The notes: generated from the sequence alone by a model not told the origin. A DNA stretch of 64,000 bases from Oceanobacillus halotolerans (GCF_010993955.1 NZ_WIXL01000004.1:124001-188000); one strand, 5' to 3'; positions 46,761-56,460 are shown, counted from the first letter of the stretch. Program-made: numbers and translations.

Positions 46761-47455
46761 ATGGGTTTAAAAATTGTTTACCCTATTTGTTGTGGGATTG
46801 ATGTCCACAAAACCTTTGTTGTAGCTTGTATTGCTTCAACGAATGAAAAGGGTGTTACTTCCTACAAACGCCATCGCTTTTCAACTATACCAAAGGGTTG
46901 AGAGAGCTGTCACAATGGCTTTGTGAAAACAACTGCAAGGATGTCTGTATGGAGTATACTGGGGAATACTGGATTCCCGTGTTCAATATATTAGAAGATT
47001 CCTGTAACATCAAACTTGCACAGCCTAAATACGTAAAAGCAATCCGAGGCAAAAAGACGGATAAGAAAGACGCAAAATGGATTGCGGATTTGTTTAAACA
47101 TGATTTAGTTGCTGGTAGCTTTATACCTCCAACTGATATTAGGCAACTTCGCGATTTAATGCGTTATCGAACGAAACTAACAAACTTTATATCTAGCGAA
47201 AAGAATCGGCTTCAAAACAGTTTAACGGTTTCGAATATTCAACTTGCAAGTGTGGTATCCGATACCTTTGGAAAAAGTTCAATGAGTATCATTGAAAAAC
47301 TATTGGAGGATCCAACTAACACAAATTTTGACATCGAACCACTTGTTTACGGAGCTCTGAGAAATAAAATGGATGAACTAAAACTTGCTATAGACGGTTT
47401 TATTAAACCAGAACAGGAAGGGAAAATTGTAGTTATTAAACAACACTACGAAGAC
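46761..47455 (+). pseudogene. IS110 family transposase, frameshifted and truncated
   Basis: Starts MGLKIVYPICCGIDVHKTFV with the first Asp of the DEDD motif. The frame breaks near 46890 and resumes RELSQWLCENNCKDVCMEY, then AIRGKKTDKKDAKWIADLF, the IS110 N-terminal RuvC-like domain. It stops where an IS200/IS605-type end sequence begins. The C-terminal transposase domain is lost, so it is not active. Confidence 0.85.
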
Positions 47456-47747
47456 TTAAACGACCACCTGCTAAAGCAGGTGGATTTGGACATAAAATGT
47501 CTACGACTAAAGTCGTTGTTAAGACTGAAGTCATCTTAAAGACGAAATGCTAAAAGCAAACTAAATATAGACTAAACTCATTCCTCAATCCTAAATGTTG
47601 CGTTCTTTTCTTCACTAAACTGATTTGCTATATAATTTCTTATTGTTTCTTCATCCACTGATCCAACTGCGGCACAGAAATAACCTCTTGCCCATAAATG
47701 TTGACCCCAATATTTCTTTTTCAGTTCGGGAAACTGATCCTGGAAAG
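47455..47747 (-). mobile_element. IS200/IS605 element remnant (TnpA C-terminus and right end)
   Basis: On the minus strand 47747-47578 reads FPELKKKYWGQHLWARGYFC and EETIRNYIANQFSEEKNATF, the C-terminal half of the Y1-type TnpA. At 47462-47485 the hairpin ACCTGCTAAAGCAGGT is the imperfect palindrome typical of this group's ends. The 5' half of tnpA is missing. Confidence 0.75.
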
Positions 47748-47816
47748 CTTAACTTTCTCCAACACAAATAAACGTCCGTATCGCGCGTTTTTTAAAAATC
47801 TATTCAGTTAACCAAT

Positions 47817-49077
47817 TTAAAACTTGAAGGAAAGCTGGAGTGGGGATTTGGGTCTTTCTATGTATTTAAAATGCTGGATACCATGCCCATCCTTTTCCAG
47901 TATTGCTTTCATCCCTGCCGAAAAACGGTATAGATACATTTTGATCTGATCTTTGCCTTTAATACCTTTTGCCCGTTCAATGACGGTATGTAAAAATCCA
48001 TTTTTCTTCTCGGTTTTCAAAGTCATAAATGTGATCATGATGGATACAAGTAGAACATTCTTTTCAGGCTAGTTAAAGATCGAACACGGATATCCTCTAG
48101 TTCGAATTCCTGCTTTTGTACACGAAACATCTCTTCTATGCGCCATCTGGTAATATATGCTTTTAAAATCGAAAGCACTTCCGTCTTCTTTCTGATCCGT
48201 TTATTCGTCAGTAGAACCATAGGTTCTTTGCCATATCCATAAACAACCACCATCGTAAGTTTCTTATCTTTTAGGGAAGGTATTTCGACTGTAATATGAG
48301 AGACTTTTAAATCATATACCGTCCCTTTAATCTCAGAACGGAAATTAATTTCCCCTTTCCTTCTCACAGCTAAATCATGTACGGAATATTTTTTACCCTG
48401 ATACAATAAATTCCGGTTTTTCTTTAACCGAATGATAAAGTTATCTTCTTGCCCCAGAACCTTTTTCATGACTTCTATATTGTCATATCCCCGATCCATG
48501 ACAAATGTTGCCTTCTTGTCCTCCAATAGTTGATTCACATAACGGAAGCCTTTATAAGTTTCTTCATTTTCACTGATAAACCCTTGTTCACAGGAAGAGT
48601 ACAGATGAGAATAAACTGAAATGGGGTGTTTCGTTTTTGGACCGACGGCAATCATGCTCGTTGTCCAATAGCCATTCTCTATCTTCCCCGTTGAGCCGTC
48701 TCTTACGCGCCCAAGCGCTTCCATTTTACTGGCGGCAGGTTTAACAATTTCAGAAGTATCAACGAGAATCAGATTATCATTTTCTTTGAGGTAGGGTTTA
48801 ATCATTTCTTCATAGTTATCCAACAGCTTGTCTTCTTCGTGAAATTCATCCAAGCGATTGGATAACCGTTTAATCGTTTGAATTGCTTTGATTGGCTCCT
48901 CGAGTGCACGTGAAATGTTAGACAGTAGAACAGATTTACTCTTTGCGAGTCCAAAAAATATATCCATCATAAAATTTTTATTTGGTTTTTGCATCCCTTT
49001 ACCTAATTTTGAGGCAATTTAAAAATGGAACGTTTTGTGGTTTAAATAGCTTGGTTAAGTGTGTTATAATCTGACAT
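47817..49077 (-). pseudogene. IS4 family transposase with frameshifts
   Basis: The start MSDYNTLNQ at 49077 has a good AAGGAGAC site, but the frame breaks early. The main frame (about 48994-48040) contains DNLILVDTSEIVK (first Asp region), FVMDRGYDN (second Asp region) and YITRWRIEEMFRVQKQEFELED, the Y-(2)-R-(3)-E-(6)-K signature of IS4. It breaks again near 48038 and continues MITFMTLKTEKKNGFLHT to a stop at 47817. Two or three frame breaks make it non-functional. Terminal inverted repeats could not be identified by eye. Confidence 0.85.
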
Positions 49078-49199
49078 AGAAAAGTCTCCTTGTTAGTGGT
49101 TAAATTTTGTTTTGGTCGATAAAATTTCATCAGACGCTAATGGGGGCTTTTCTTTTTATTTTACCATTAATATCCGTCCATTTTGGGTATAAAAGGTTA

Positions 49200-49249
49200 A
49201 AATAGGCATCAAAAAGTACTTTAAAACTAGCACTTTTTGATGCCTATTT
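49200..49249 (-). terminator. terminator of hag
   Basis: AATAGGCATCAAAAAGT pairs with ACTTTTTGATGCCTATT, followed on the minus strand by TTTT. A 17-bp stem 60 bp after the flagellin stop codon. Confidence 0.85.
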
Positions 49250-49311
49250 ATATTTACAAGTCAAGCTTTATTTTCGGGTAAACTTAAATAGATTCCATTT
49301 CAAAAAATATA

Positions 49312-50136
49312 TTATTGTAGAAGTTGTAATACTCCTTGGGGCTGCTGATTTGCTTGGGCTAACATACTTTGTGCCGCTTGAGAAAGGATGTTATTCTTAG
49401 TGAATTCCATCATTTCAGATGCCATATCCACGTCTCTAATACGTGATTCCGCAGCAGTTAGGTTCTCAGCTGAAGTTCCCAGGTTGTTGATAGTATGCTC
49501 TAGGCGATTTTGGAATGCACCCAATTTACCCCTCTCAGTTGAAACAGTATCAATTGCAGTTTGAATCTCCGTTATTGCAGTATCAGCGTTTTCTTGAGAA
49601 TCTAAACTCAGTGTTTCAGCATCGACTGATAAATCAGATGCTGAAAATCCTGTTGTATCCAAAGCAACAGTAATTGCTTGATCCGCATCCGCCCCAACAT
49701 GAATTTCAAAAGATGCTGAACCATTTAATAAGTCTTTTCCATTAAATTTTGTATCCTCAGAGATACGGGTTATCTCATCTGCTAGATCAGAAAACTCTTG
49801 GTTTAGTGCTGCACGATCAACTGAATCATCATTTGTATCATTAGCACTTTGTACAGCTAATTCACGCATACGTTGTAAAATAGAATGTGTTTCATTTAGT
49901 GCTCCTTCAGCAGTTTGGATTAACGAAATACCGTCTTGAGCATTTCTTGATGCTTGTTCAAGACCACGAATTTGTCCACGCATTTTTTCAGAGATTGCTA
50001 GTCCTGCTGCATCATCTCCAGCTTTGTTAATACGAAGACCTGAAGAAAGCTTCTCCAATGAATTTTGTGTTGCACCTTGGTTTGCTCCTAATTGGCGGTG
50101 TGCGTTAAGAGCAGCTATGTTGTGATTAATTTGCAT
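49312..50136 (-). CDS. hag: flagellin
   Basis: 274 residues, the filament subunit. The N-terminal D0/D1 ([38 protein letters not shown]) and C-terminal D1/D0 ([20 protein letters not shown], ending [10 protein letters not shown]) are complete; the middle variable region is short, near the usual size for B. subtilis-type flagellin. The ATG follows GGAGGTAAGG. A sigma-D-like promoter and a CsrA-type hairpin lie upstream. It is secreted by the flagellar export machine, which is not in this window. The gene is intact, unlike the two remnants at 33.5 and 42.9 kb. Confidence 0.97.
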   Translation of the reverse strand: MQINHNIAALNAHRQLGANQGATQNSLEKLSSGLRINKAGDDAAGLAISEKMRGQIRGLEQASRNAQDGISLIQTAEGALNETHSILQRMRELAVQSANDTNDDSVDRAALNQEFSDLADEITRISEDTKFNGKDLLNGSASFEIHVGADADQAITVALDTTGFSASDLSVDAETLSLDSQENADTAITEIQTAIDTVSTERGKLGAFQNRLEHTINNLGTSAENLTAAESRIRDVDMASEMMEFTKNNILSQAAQSMLAQANQQPQGVLQLLQ

Positions 50137-50166
50137 AATTCCTTACCTCCATGTATTTGTTTTTTT

Positions 50167-50190
50167 TGCGGGTCACATCCTTATGTCCCG
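50167..50190 (-). promoter_or_regulatory. CsrA-binding hairpin in the hag leader
   Basis: On the minus strand GCGGG and CCCGC enclose ACATAAGGATGT, a close match to the CsrA consensus RUACARGGAUGU with GGA at the loop. A second GGA site overlaps the Shine-Dalgarno sequence. In B. subtilis, CsrA and FliW control hag translation through two such sites. Confidence 0.6.
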
Positions 50191-50197
50191 CATATCT

Positions 50198-50249
50198 ATA
50201 ACAACTCTCTAGTTAAGAGTTATTACCGTGTTTCTACCTAACGTTAGGT
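50198..50249 (-). promoter_or_regulatory. structured hag 5' leader: hairpin and palindrome
   Basis: AATAACTCT with AGAGTTGTT forms a hairpin, and ACCTAACGTTAGGT (50236-50249) is a perfect 14-bp palindrome. The palindrome may be a protein site or a stem in the leader RNA. Confidence 0.45.
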
Positions 50250-50281
50250 TAATTTATCATCAGTTCGATGACTTACATCTT

Positions 50282-50307
50282 ATATCGGAAGGTTTATCAA
50301 ATGTTAA
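50282..50307 (-). promoter_or_regulatory. sigma-D-type promoter of hag
   Basis: TTAA, 14 bp, then TCCGATAT on the minus strand, close to TAAA-N15-GCCGATAT. It would give a leader of about 140 nt. Confidence 0.6.
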
Positions 50308-50503
50308 AGTGCATTTATAAAATTTTTTATAGGAAAATAGTTTTACTAATCTATGGTGCAAAGCAAGGGTGAAGATATTCTATTATATTTTGTTAATACA
50401 AAACCAATTATACATTCAATAGATCTACTTAATATAATCTATCGCAAACCGATATTACAAATAGGGAACTTCAAACATACTAAATAATTTAGGAGTGTCG
50501 TAT

Positions 50504-52978
50504 ATGCAATCTTCGTCAGACAAACAACTACAGCAAGTTCGTAATATAGTGCAAACCTTAATAGAAGCTACGGAGCATTTTCATAAACTTATTAAAGAAA
50601 AAGAATTGAATCAAAGTATTTTTATTTTTAGTTCAATCGTTGAAGGATTTGGAGCGGTTAACAACATTTCTTACACTGGTTCAAACCATGACGAATGGAA
50701 CACTAACAAAAATAAAGTGGAAAAGTATTTACTAGATATTGCGAAGTTACTTGAGAAAGGGAATTTCATAAAAATAAGTGAAATATTACAGTTTTCTTTA
50801 TTACCGTTACTAAAGAAAATGGAACAAGGAATTGCTGATGAAATAGGAGACCAACACAAAGAGAAAATATATACGATAGGTGTATTCCATTCATTTCGAA
50901 ATCCGCGTGAATTTTACATGGAATCACGTGTTAATGCGTTAGTCCAGGAAGGTGAAAAACAAAATACTCGGGTTCATTTCTTTACTTCTGAGGATGTTGA
51001 TTTTGACAATAAAACTGTTACAGCAGATGAGTATAAAAACGGAGAGTGGAGACGTGTAACAACTTCTTTTCCTGATGTTATTAATAATGCAGGTGCAGGT
51101 AAACGGTCCCATGTTGAAAGAAAGTTGCGGAGAATAATTCCTTTTACTAGTTTTTTTGTTGGAAATAAGTATACCTTACCGAAGAAAATGGTTAAGCATC
51201 GCAAGTTTGCTGAATTACTTGTTCCTTTTATACGTTGCCGTAATGAAGAGGATATTCATACTTTTATAGATAAAAATATGAAAGTTGTATTTAAAGGTAT
51301 TCGCAGTAACCGTGCAGAAAATATTTACTTTGTGACAAAAAAGGGTAATCACTACATATTATTAGAACATAAGAAAGAGCGTATTCTAAACCATGAAACA
51401 TTCCAAAAATGGTTAAAATCTATTGTGTTAAGTGATAAAGGGAGTTTTATTGTGCAGCGTTATATTAATGCACGAACAAAAGATGATGAACCTTTTCATA
51501 TTCGTTCGCAAGTACAGAAGAATGGAGAGGGTAAATGGGTTGTTACACATATTTATGTTACAGTTGGAAATAAAAAAGGAAATATTAGTAATTTAAATGC
51601 TGGAGGAAGAAGAGAGGAAATTCATACCTTTCTGCAACAAGAATATGGGGAGGAAAAAGGCAATGAATACGAACATTTTTTTAAAGAACTCGCTATAGAT
51701 GTTGCTATGCACCTTGATAAATTATATGGATTCACTCTTGATGAACTCGGACTTGATCTTACTATTGATGATGCAAATCGCGTATGGATGCATGAAGCAA
51801 ATAATGGCCCAGTTACTCGCTTTTTTGATGATAAAAGAGCAGTACATACCATCGCCTATGCAAAATACATAGCCAAAAATGGTATTGTACACGTCGATAA
51901 TAACAGGAAAGCAGAAAATGGCTTGTTTCAAGCACAAATATCTAACCTTGAACTTGCAGAATTAGATAATCAACCTACTATTGGAATGTTAACAGGGAAA
52001 ATAGTAAATGATCCATTAGCAGTTGCTTGCGCAAAAGCTGCTAAAAAGCAAAATATTCAACTCATTTCCTTTACACCTAAAGATTTGGACTATGATGAAA
52101 TGCTGATTAAAGGGTATTTTTACGAGCATGATGAATGGGTGCCAAAAATAGTCGAATATCCTGATATTATTTTTGATCGTCTAAAACTGCGTGGTGATAA
52201 AAATGCACATTGGATCTATGAAGAACTGGAGGACATTCCATTCACCAATGAGTGGGAAACCAAAAGATACAACAGATCTGAAATATATAATAGAATTCAC
52301 GATATAGAAGCTATTTCAACTATTCAAGTCCCATTTCGAAAGGTTACGAAAGCAAGGGACATTTTCCGTTCCATCGAGGACTACGGGAAAGTTCTGCTGA
52401 AACCAGAAAACTTAAATCAAGGAGGATATGGTATCGAAATACGTTCCAACCGAAAATATGCTTTAACAAGCGGTAATACAGTTAAAGAATATAATGAGTT
52501 GCCATTACAAAACAAAATAAAGAACATGATAAACGAAACAAACTATATCATTCAGAAAGATCCAAGAAGTTCAGATAAACATGATCAAACATTCAGCATC
52601 TATGCACATCTGATGCTATGGAAAGAAGAATGGCGTTTTGTAAGCCTTTATACACAGAAAACAGGTAATACCGCAGCAAAAGAAGATTTTGTGGAATTCC
52701 TTCATGATAATTATAGTAAAGAAAATGCGATCCTTTTTAAAAACAGAACAGAAGAAGTATCCAAAATAATTGCTAGTGAACTTCGAAAAATATATGGTGA
52801 CGTCATTTCCGAGGTAGCTGTTGAGTTAGCAATAAATGAAAAGCAGCAATTAGAAGTAATAGACATCGATCCAAACGGCCCTGCAAGAATCTATGATGCC
52901 ACTAAACATGCAGAAGCGATCATGGAGTATGCGGAAGATGTAGTTTCTTTAAATAAGAATAAAGAATTACAAATATAA
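50504..52978 (+). CDS. double YheC/YheD-type ATP-grasp protein with N-terminal helical domain
   Basis: About 824 residues. Residues 1-115 are a helical domain (VRNIVQTLIEATEHFHKLIK) of unknown function. Two ATP-grasp modules of the YheC/YheD kind follow. Module 1 (about 125-470) begins YTIGVFHSFRNPREFYMESR and has the metal-binding end RVWMHEANNGPVTRFFDD. Module 2 (about 485-815) begins TIGMLTGKIVNDPLAVACAKA and ends QLEVIDIDPNGPARIYDA. ATP-grasp enzymes join a carboxylate to an amine using ATP; YheC and YheD of B. subtilis are spore-coat-associated. Here the gene is divergent from flagellin hag, far from spore genes. Substrate unknown. The ATG follows TTAGGAG by eight bases. Confidence 0.8.
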   Translation: MQSSSDKQLQQVRNIVQTLIEATEHFHKLIKEKELNQSIFIFSSIVEGFGAVNNISYTGSNHDEWNTNKNKVEKYLLDIAKLLEKGNFIKISEILQFSLLPLLKKMEQGIADEIGDQHKEKIYTIGVFHSFRNPREFYMESRVNALVQEGEKQNTRVHFFTSEDVDFDNKTVTADEYKNGEWRRVTTSFPDVINNAGAGKRSHVERKLRRIIPFTSFFVGNKYTLPKKMVKHRKFAELLVPFIRCRNEEDIHTFIDKNMKVVFKGIRSNRAENIYFVTKKGNHYILLEHKKERILNHETFQKWLKSIVLSDKGSFIVQRYINARTKDDEPFHIRSQVQKNGEGKWVVTHIYVTVGNKKGNISNLNAGGRREEIHTFLQQEYGEEKGNEYEHFFKELAIDVAMHLDKLYGFTLDELGLDLTIDDANRVWMHEANNGPVTRFFDDKRAVHTIAYAKYIAKNGIVHVDNNRKAENGLFQAQISNLELAELDNQPTIGMLTGKIVNDPLAVACAKAAKKQNIQLISFTPKDLDYDEMLIKGYFYEHDEWVPKIVEYPDIIFDRLKLRGDKNAHWIYEELEDIPFTNEWETKRYNRSEIYNRIHDIEAISTIQVPFRKVTKARDIFRSIEDYGKVLLKPENLNQGGYGIEIRSNRKYALTSGNTVKEYNELPLQNKIKNMINETNYIIQKDPRSSDKHDQTFSIYAHLMLWKEEWRFVSLYTQKTGNTAAKEDFVEFLHDNYSKENAILFKNRTEEVSKIIASELRKIYGDVISEVAVELAINEKQQLEVIDIDPNGPARIYDATKHAEAIMEYAEDVVSLNKNKELQI

Positions 52979-53007
52979 ATCGAATAAATTATATAGGAAA
53001 TCACGTT

Positions 53008-53039
53008 AAAACTGCCAAGAAGTCACTTGGCAGTTTTTT
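53008..53039 (+). terminator. intrinsic terminator of the ATP-grasp gene
   Basis: AAAACTGCCAA pairs perfectly with TTGGCAGTTTT and a T run follows. Confidence 0.9.
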
Positions 53040-53073
53040 CAATCAATAAATTCATAATATATGTTTTGACAAG

Positions 53074-53340
53074 CCCAATCCTACAAGCTTTTCTGCCACT
53101 TCATTTCTTGCTAGAGTGTGGATATATAGGCGCTAGTATCCTTTAAGATCAACTTTACGGATGCCTTGTTTCACATCTTCTATGTCCAATTCGATATTAT
53201 CATGATCAATGTTATTAACTTTATTTCCCATGACACATCAACTCTTTTCTTTATGTTCCCTACAATCGTATTAACACTTTTTACTGCATCAGATCCTCCC
53301 GTAATGGAAGCGAATAAATGTGTTTAGTCTTTTTTTGAAA
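53074..53340 (-). pseudogene. decayed copy of the coiled-coil gene at 55760-56065
   Basis: Stretches such as TCAACTTTACGGAT, CTTGTTTCA, TTCGATA and TTCCCTACAATCGT are shared in order with 55760-56065, but the reading frame is destroyed and the heptad repeats are deleted. Confidence 0.7.
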
Positions 53341-53587
53341 AAAATTGTAGAAAAATGATATTAACTTTTCGTACTATTACCACTATGAAAACGAAAATAA
53401 AAACATTGACGAATAATGTCACTCATATCAGGTTGAGTTTGTTCGCGAAACTGCCATAATATAAATTTAATGAGACATAAGTAACAGTTTAAATTAAAGA
53501 TAATAAGGGAAATTAAGTATTAATTCCTATTAATGTTTACTTATTAAATAGAAGTTTACCCTTTTATGACGAAGGAGGTCGTTTTAT
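53341..53587. other. AT-rich upstream region of the XRE gene
   Basis: No open frame. Very AT-rich with a GAAGGAGG ribosome site at its right end. No clear sigma-A promoter was picked out. Confidence 0.4.
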
Positions 53588-53863
53588 GTGGAAGCATTAT
53601 TCTTAGCGAAAGAAGTTGCTTTTTTAAACGGACTTGGTACTAGATTAAAAGAAATTCGACATCAGAAAGCACTCACACAAGAAGAACTGGCACATATTGC
53701 TGGGTTTACAAGATCCTACTACACAGAAGTCGAGAACGGAAAGCGAAACATTTCGATCTTAAATTTATACAAGCTTGCCCATGCGTTAGAGGTATCATTA
53801 GTTGAAATCGTTGATATTGATCTAGAACTAAATTGCACCAACTATGATCTAAAGAAAGGATAG
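53588..53863 (+). CDS. XRE family transcriptional regulator
   Basis: 91 residues. One helix-turn-helix (LGTRLKEIRHQKALTQEELA, then GFTRSYYTEVENGKRNIS) of the Cro/C1 type, with a short acidic C-terminus. It lies eight bases ahead of the HD-GYP gene and is likely its co-transcribed regulator. The start is GTG after GAAGGAGG. Confidence 0.88.
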   Translation: MEALFLAKEVAFLNGLGTRLKEIRHQKALTQEELAHIAGFTRSYYTEVENGKRNISILNLYKLAHALEVSLVEIVDIDLELNCTNYDLKKG

Positions 53864-53871
53864 GATAAGCA

Positions 53872-55557
53872 ATGACCACCAAACATGTGAATGACATCTT
53901 ACCAAATGAAGTATTAGCAGAAGATCTCGTTACGAACAATACATTGGTGCTGAAAAAAGGAACAGAACTAACAAGACGGATGATTGAACTAATTAAAAAA
54001 CGCAACATAAAAACTGTAACTATCCAAGAACCAGAAGAAGAGCTTCAAGCAATAGAAGAACTAGAAATGCCGTTTCCTGACCAAAACAAAACCATTTATG
54101 TTCAGGATGAGGCAAAAGTAGAAGAAATCTTTTTGCATACATTGGCATATGTCGGATACGAATATCGATATGGGATGCTGTTAAATAAAGAAGAAGATAT
54201 CCTATTTTTGAAAGAAATGTTTCTAAATATCCATCAAAACTATCCATTCATCGACACACTATACGCACTTCATAGGTGGGATCGCTATGCATTTGTCCAT
54301 TCCTTTGATGTATTTGTGCTGGGAACATTAATGGCTAAGAAGCATAACTTAAGATCCCTTGAAACGATTGCATTGGGTTATTTATTTCATGACATCGGCA
54401 AAATGAATATCCCACAAGAAATTCTGCATAAAGAACGGAAATTAACGAATGCTGAATTTGAACTGATTAAAACCCATACCACTCAAGGGGAATCTATTTT
54501 ACGTTCGCTTGGACAAGATCAGATCGCACACTTTGCTAGATCACACCATGAACGGATGGACGGATCAGGCTATCCAGATTCACTGACAGAGGAAAGCCTT
54601 TCCAAAGAATTGCGCATTTTACAAATGGTTGACGTTTACTCTGCACTCACCTTAAAACGAGCCTACAAGGATGAACTACCAGCACAAGAGGCATTACAAA
54701 TCCTTTTCCGAGACTATAAAATGTTTGATATGAATCTATTATACGACTTTGTGGACACCTTAAACATTTATCCCTCTGATGCAACCGTCGTTTTGTCTGA
54801 CGATACACCAGCAACCATCGAGGATATGCCAAATGGAGTACCAACTCTTCCCTATGTTAGACGAATTCCCGACCATACGACTGAAACATTGCCCTTAGAC
54901 TTTTCTGTAACCATTTCTAGGATGATTAATTCTGAAGTAAAGTCAATGGAACAACTGTATAACGAATTCGTAGACGCGGTATTAAATGGACAAAGTAAAG
55001 AGGCTCAAAACACATTTGCAAAACTGATTGATGGGAGACAATTAGAAGATGTGTATACCCAGATTATTCTGCCTGTATATTATAAGGCGACAAATCGCTT
55101 ACGCTCTAATGAGGAGTTTGAAGTGAGTCACAAGATATTAATGGACTTATTGAATGAGTTTGAACATGACAATATTAAATTAAACGAATACCATACACGT
55201 GTCCTTTTTATCATGGAAGAAAGTGTTGAAAATACGGTACCAGTTAAAAGTTTGCTAAATTTGCTGCATTTGGAACATGTCTTTCCAATGGTCATTCATC
55301 AAGCATTTTCTGCAACACAATTAGAGGCATATGTTAAGAAAAATGAGATCTCCCACGTATGTATGATTCATCGAGAGGAAAGTGACAAGCGGCGAATGCA
55401 AGAATTTCCGCCATTTAAAGCAGATATGTATCATACATCCTGTTATGACATCTCATTCCTATTAAAAGATCTCTTCCATACCGAACATCAATCATTGCAT
55501 ATGTTTGATCGCTTACGGACATTGGAAGTGAAACATACACTTGCAGCACATGGCTAA
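53872..55557 (+). CDS. HD-GYP domain protein with degenerate B12-binding-like module
   Basis: 561 residues. After an N-terminal region (1-135), the HD-GYP domain has His143 (FVHSFDV), the HD pair 173-174 (FHDIGK), His202 and HHERMDGSGYP (225-235), all signature residues of a c-di-GMP phosphodiesterase. From about residue 370 a helical cap (YNEFVDAVLNGQSKEAQNTF) and a Rossmann-like part (TRVLFIMEESVENTVPVKSL) follow the plan of cobalamin-binding regulators, but the DxHxxG base-off motif is absent. It lies eight bases after the XRE gene. It probably degrades c-di-GMP, which is relevant because two c-di-GMP riboswitches lie nearby. Confidence 0.85.
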   Translation: MTTKHVNDILPNEVLAEDLVTNNTLVLKKGTELTRRMIELIKKRNIKTVTIQEPEEELQAIEELEMPFPDQNKTIYVQDEAKVEEIFLHTLAYVGYEYRYGMLLNKEEDILFLKEMFLNIHQNYPFIDTLYALHRWDRYAFVHSFDVFVLGTLMAKKHNLRSLETIALGYLFHDIGKMNIPQEILHKERKLTNAEFELIKTHTTQGESILRSLGQDQIAHFARSHHERMDGSGYPDSLTEESLSKELRILQMVDVYSALTLKRAYKDELPAQEALQILFRDYKMFDMNLLYDFVDTLNIYPSDATVVLSDDTPATIEDMPNGVPTLPYVRRIPDHTTETLPLDFSVTISRMINSEVKSMEQLYNEFVDAVLNGQSKEAQNTFAKLIDGRQLEDVYTQIILPVYYKATNRLRSNEEFEVSHKILMDLLNEFEHDNIKLNEYHTRVLFIMEESVENTVPVKSLLNLLHLEHVFPMVIHQAFSATQLEAYVKKNEISHVCMIHREESDKRRMQEFPPFKADMYHTSCYDISFLLKDLFHTEHQSLHMFDRLRTLEVKHTLAAHG

Positions 55558-55566
55558 TGACTACTT

Positions 55567-55602
55567 CTCATCTGGTCTGTTCCCCGACTGGATGAGTTTT
55601 TT
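55567..55602 (+). terminator. intrinsic terminator of the HD-GYP gene
   Basis: CTCATC and GATGAG with inner pairs, followed by TTTTTT. Confidence 0.75.
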
Positions 55603-55759
55603 GGTTGGGAAGGGTAGATGGATGCAAAATAAAAGCACGCAACGTCGTGTGCATGCTTTGGAGGGTCCTTTTGAAGAATGATCTAGTAGAAGATTGTGTA
55701 GGACAGGTTTATTTAATGTTGTTTATTGAAGTTTACAAGCTTTTCTGCTGTTTCATGTC

Positions 55760-56065
55760 TTACTGGAGTATCGAGATATCAGCTCGAGCATCAACAAGAT
55801 CGTCAGAGAAGACAGATACTTTATGGTCAACTTTACGGATCGCTTGTTTCATATCCTTCATGTCTAATTCGATAGTATCTAATCTTGATTCTACGTTACC
55901 TAATCTAGACTCTACGTTATCTAATCTAGATTCCACATTATCTAGTCTATTTTCAATGGAATCGACTCTTTTTTCTACATTCCCTACAATCGTTTTAACA
56001 CCTTTAACTTCATCAGATAATTCCTTGATGGCTACGAATAGATCCTCCATGGTTATGTTACTCAC
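55760..56065 (-). CDS. coiled-coil protein with heptad repeats
   Basis: 101 residues. After a short start (MSNITMEDLFVAIKELSDEV), at least four near-identical heptads of the LDNVESR type make an ideal coiled coil, ending DLVDARADISILQ. The repeats are 21 bp each at DNA level, so copy number can change. Function unknown; similar small proteins are common in Bacillaceae. The start is GTG with GGAGGG nine bases upstream. A broken copy lies at 53074-53340. Confidence 0.75.
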   Translation of the reverse strand: MSNITMEDLFVAIKELSDEVKGVKTIVGNVEKRVDSIENRLDNVESRLDNVESRLGNVESRLDTIELDMKDMKQAIRKVDHKVSVFSDDLVDARADISILQ

Positions 56066-56178
56066 TTTTAGTTTCCCTCCTTTCTCTTATTATTTTCTTA
56101 GTTTAGCATGGGGTTGATTAGGTCACAAGCGAACATAATGTGAAATGTGACATTTATCGACATTGGGGAATTGTTTTA

Positions 56179-56412
56179 GTTGCACGAGTTTCTAGTGTTC
56201 TTGCATGAGTTTATTGCTTTCTTGCATAAGAATGGCGTTGTGTCGCATGACTTTTCTTGCTTGGTGCACGACTTTGTCCAGTTTGTGCATGACTTTTCCC
56301 CTATCATGCATGAGATTGGCGCTATGTCGCACGACTTCCTCCCTCTTACGCACGAGTTCGACACAATCTCGCACGAATTTTGCTCTACCACGCACGACCT
56401 TCTCATCCATCC
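56179..56412 (+). repeat. 21-bp phased repeat array, locus 5
   Basis: Eleven units at exact 21-bp steps from 56182 to 56392 with the core GCAYGASTTT. Spacer bases are more varied than in locus 4, suggesting greater age. Confidence 0.92.
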
Positions 56413-56417
56413 ATACA

Positions 56418-56447
56418 AAAAAAGCTCGCTGACATTGTCAACGAGCC
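56418..56447 (-). terminator. intrinsic terminator of the TcaA-like gene
   Basis: GCTCG and CGAGC with an inner TGACA/TGTCA stem, followed on the minus strand by seven T. Confidence 0.85.
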
Positions 56448-56460
56448 CCTCTTCCTAATT

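Noticed and set aside
55605-56117. Plus-strand frame with NLDSTLPNLDSTLSNLDS repeats
   Set aside because: Antisense shadow of the heptad-repeat gene at 55760-56065, which has a good start and coiled-coil periodicity.
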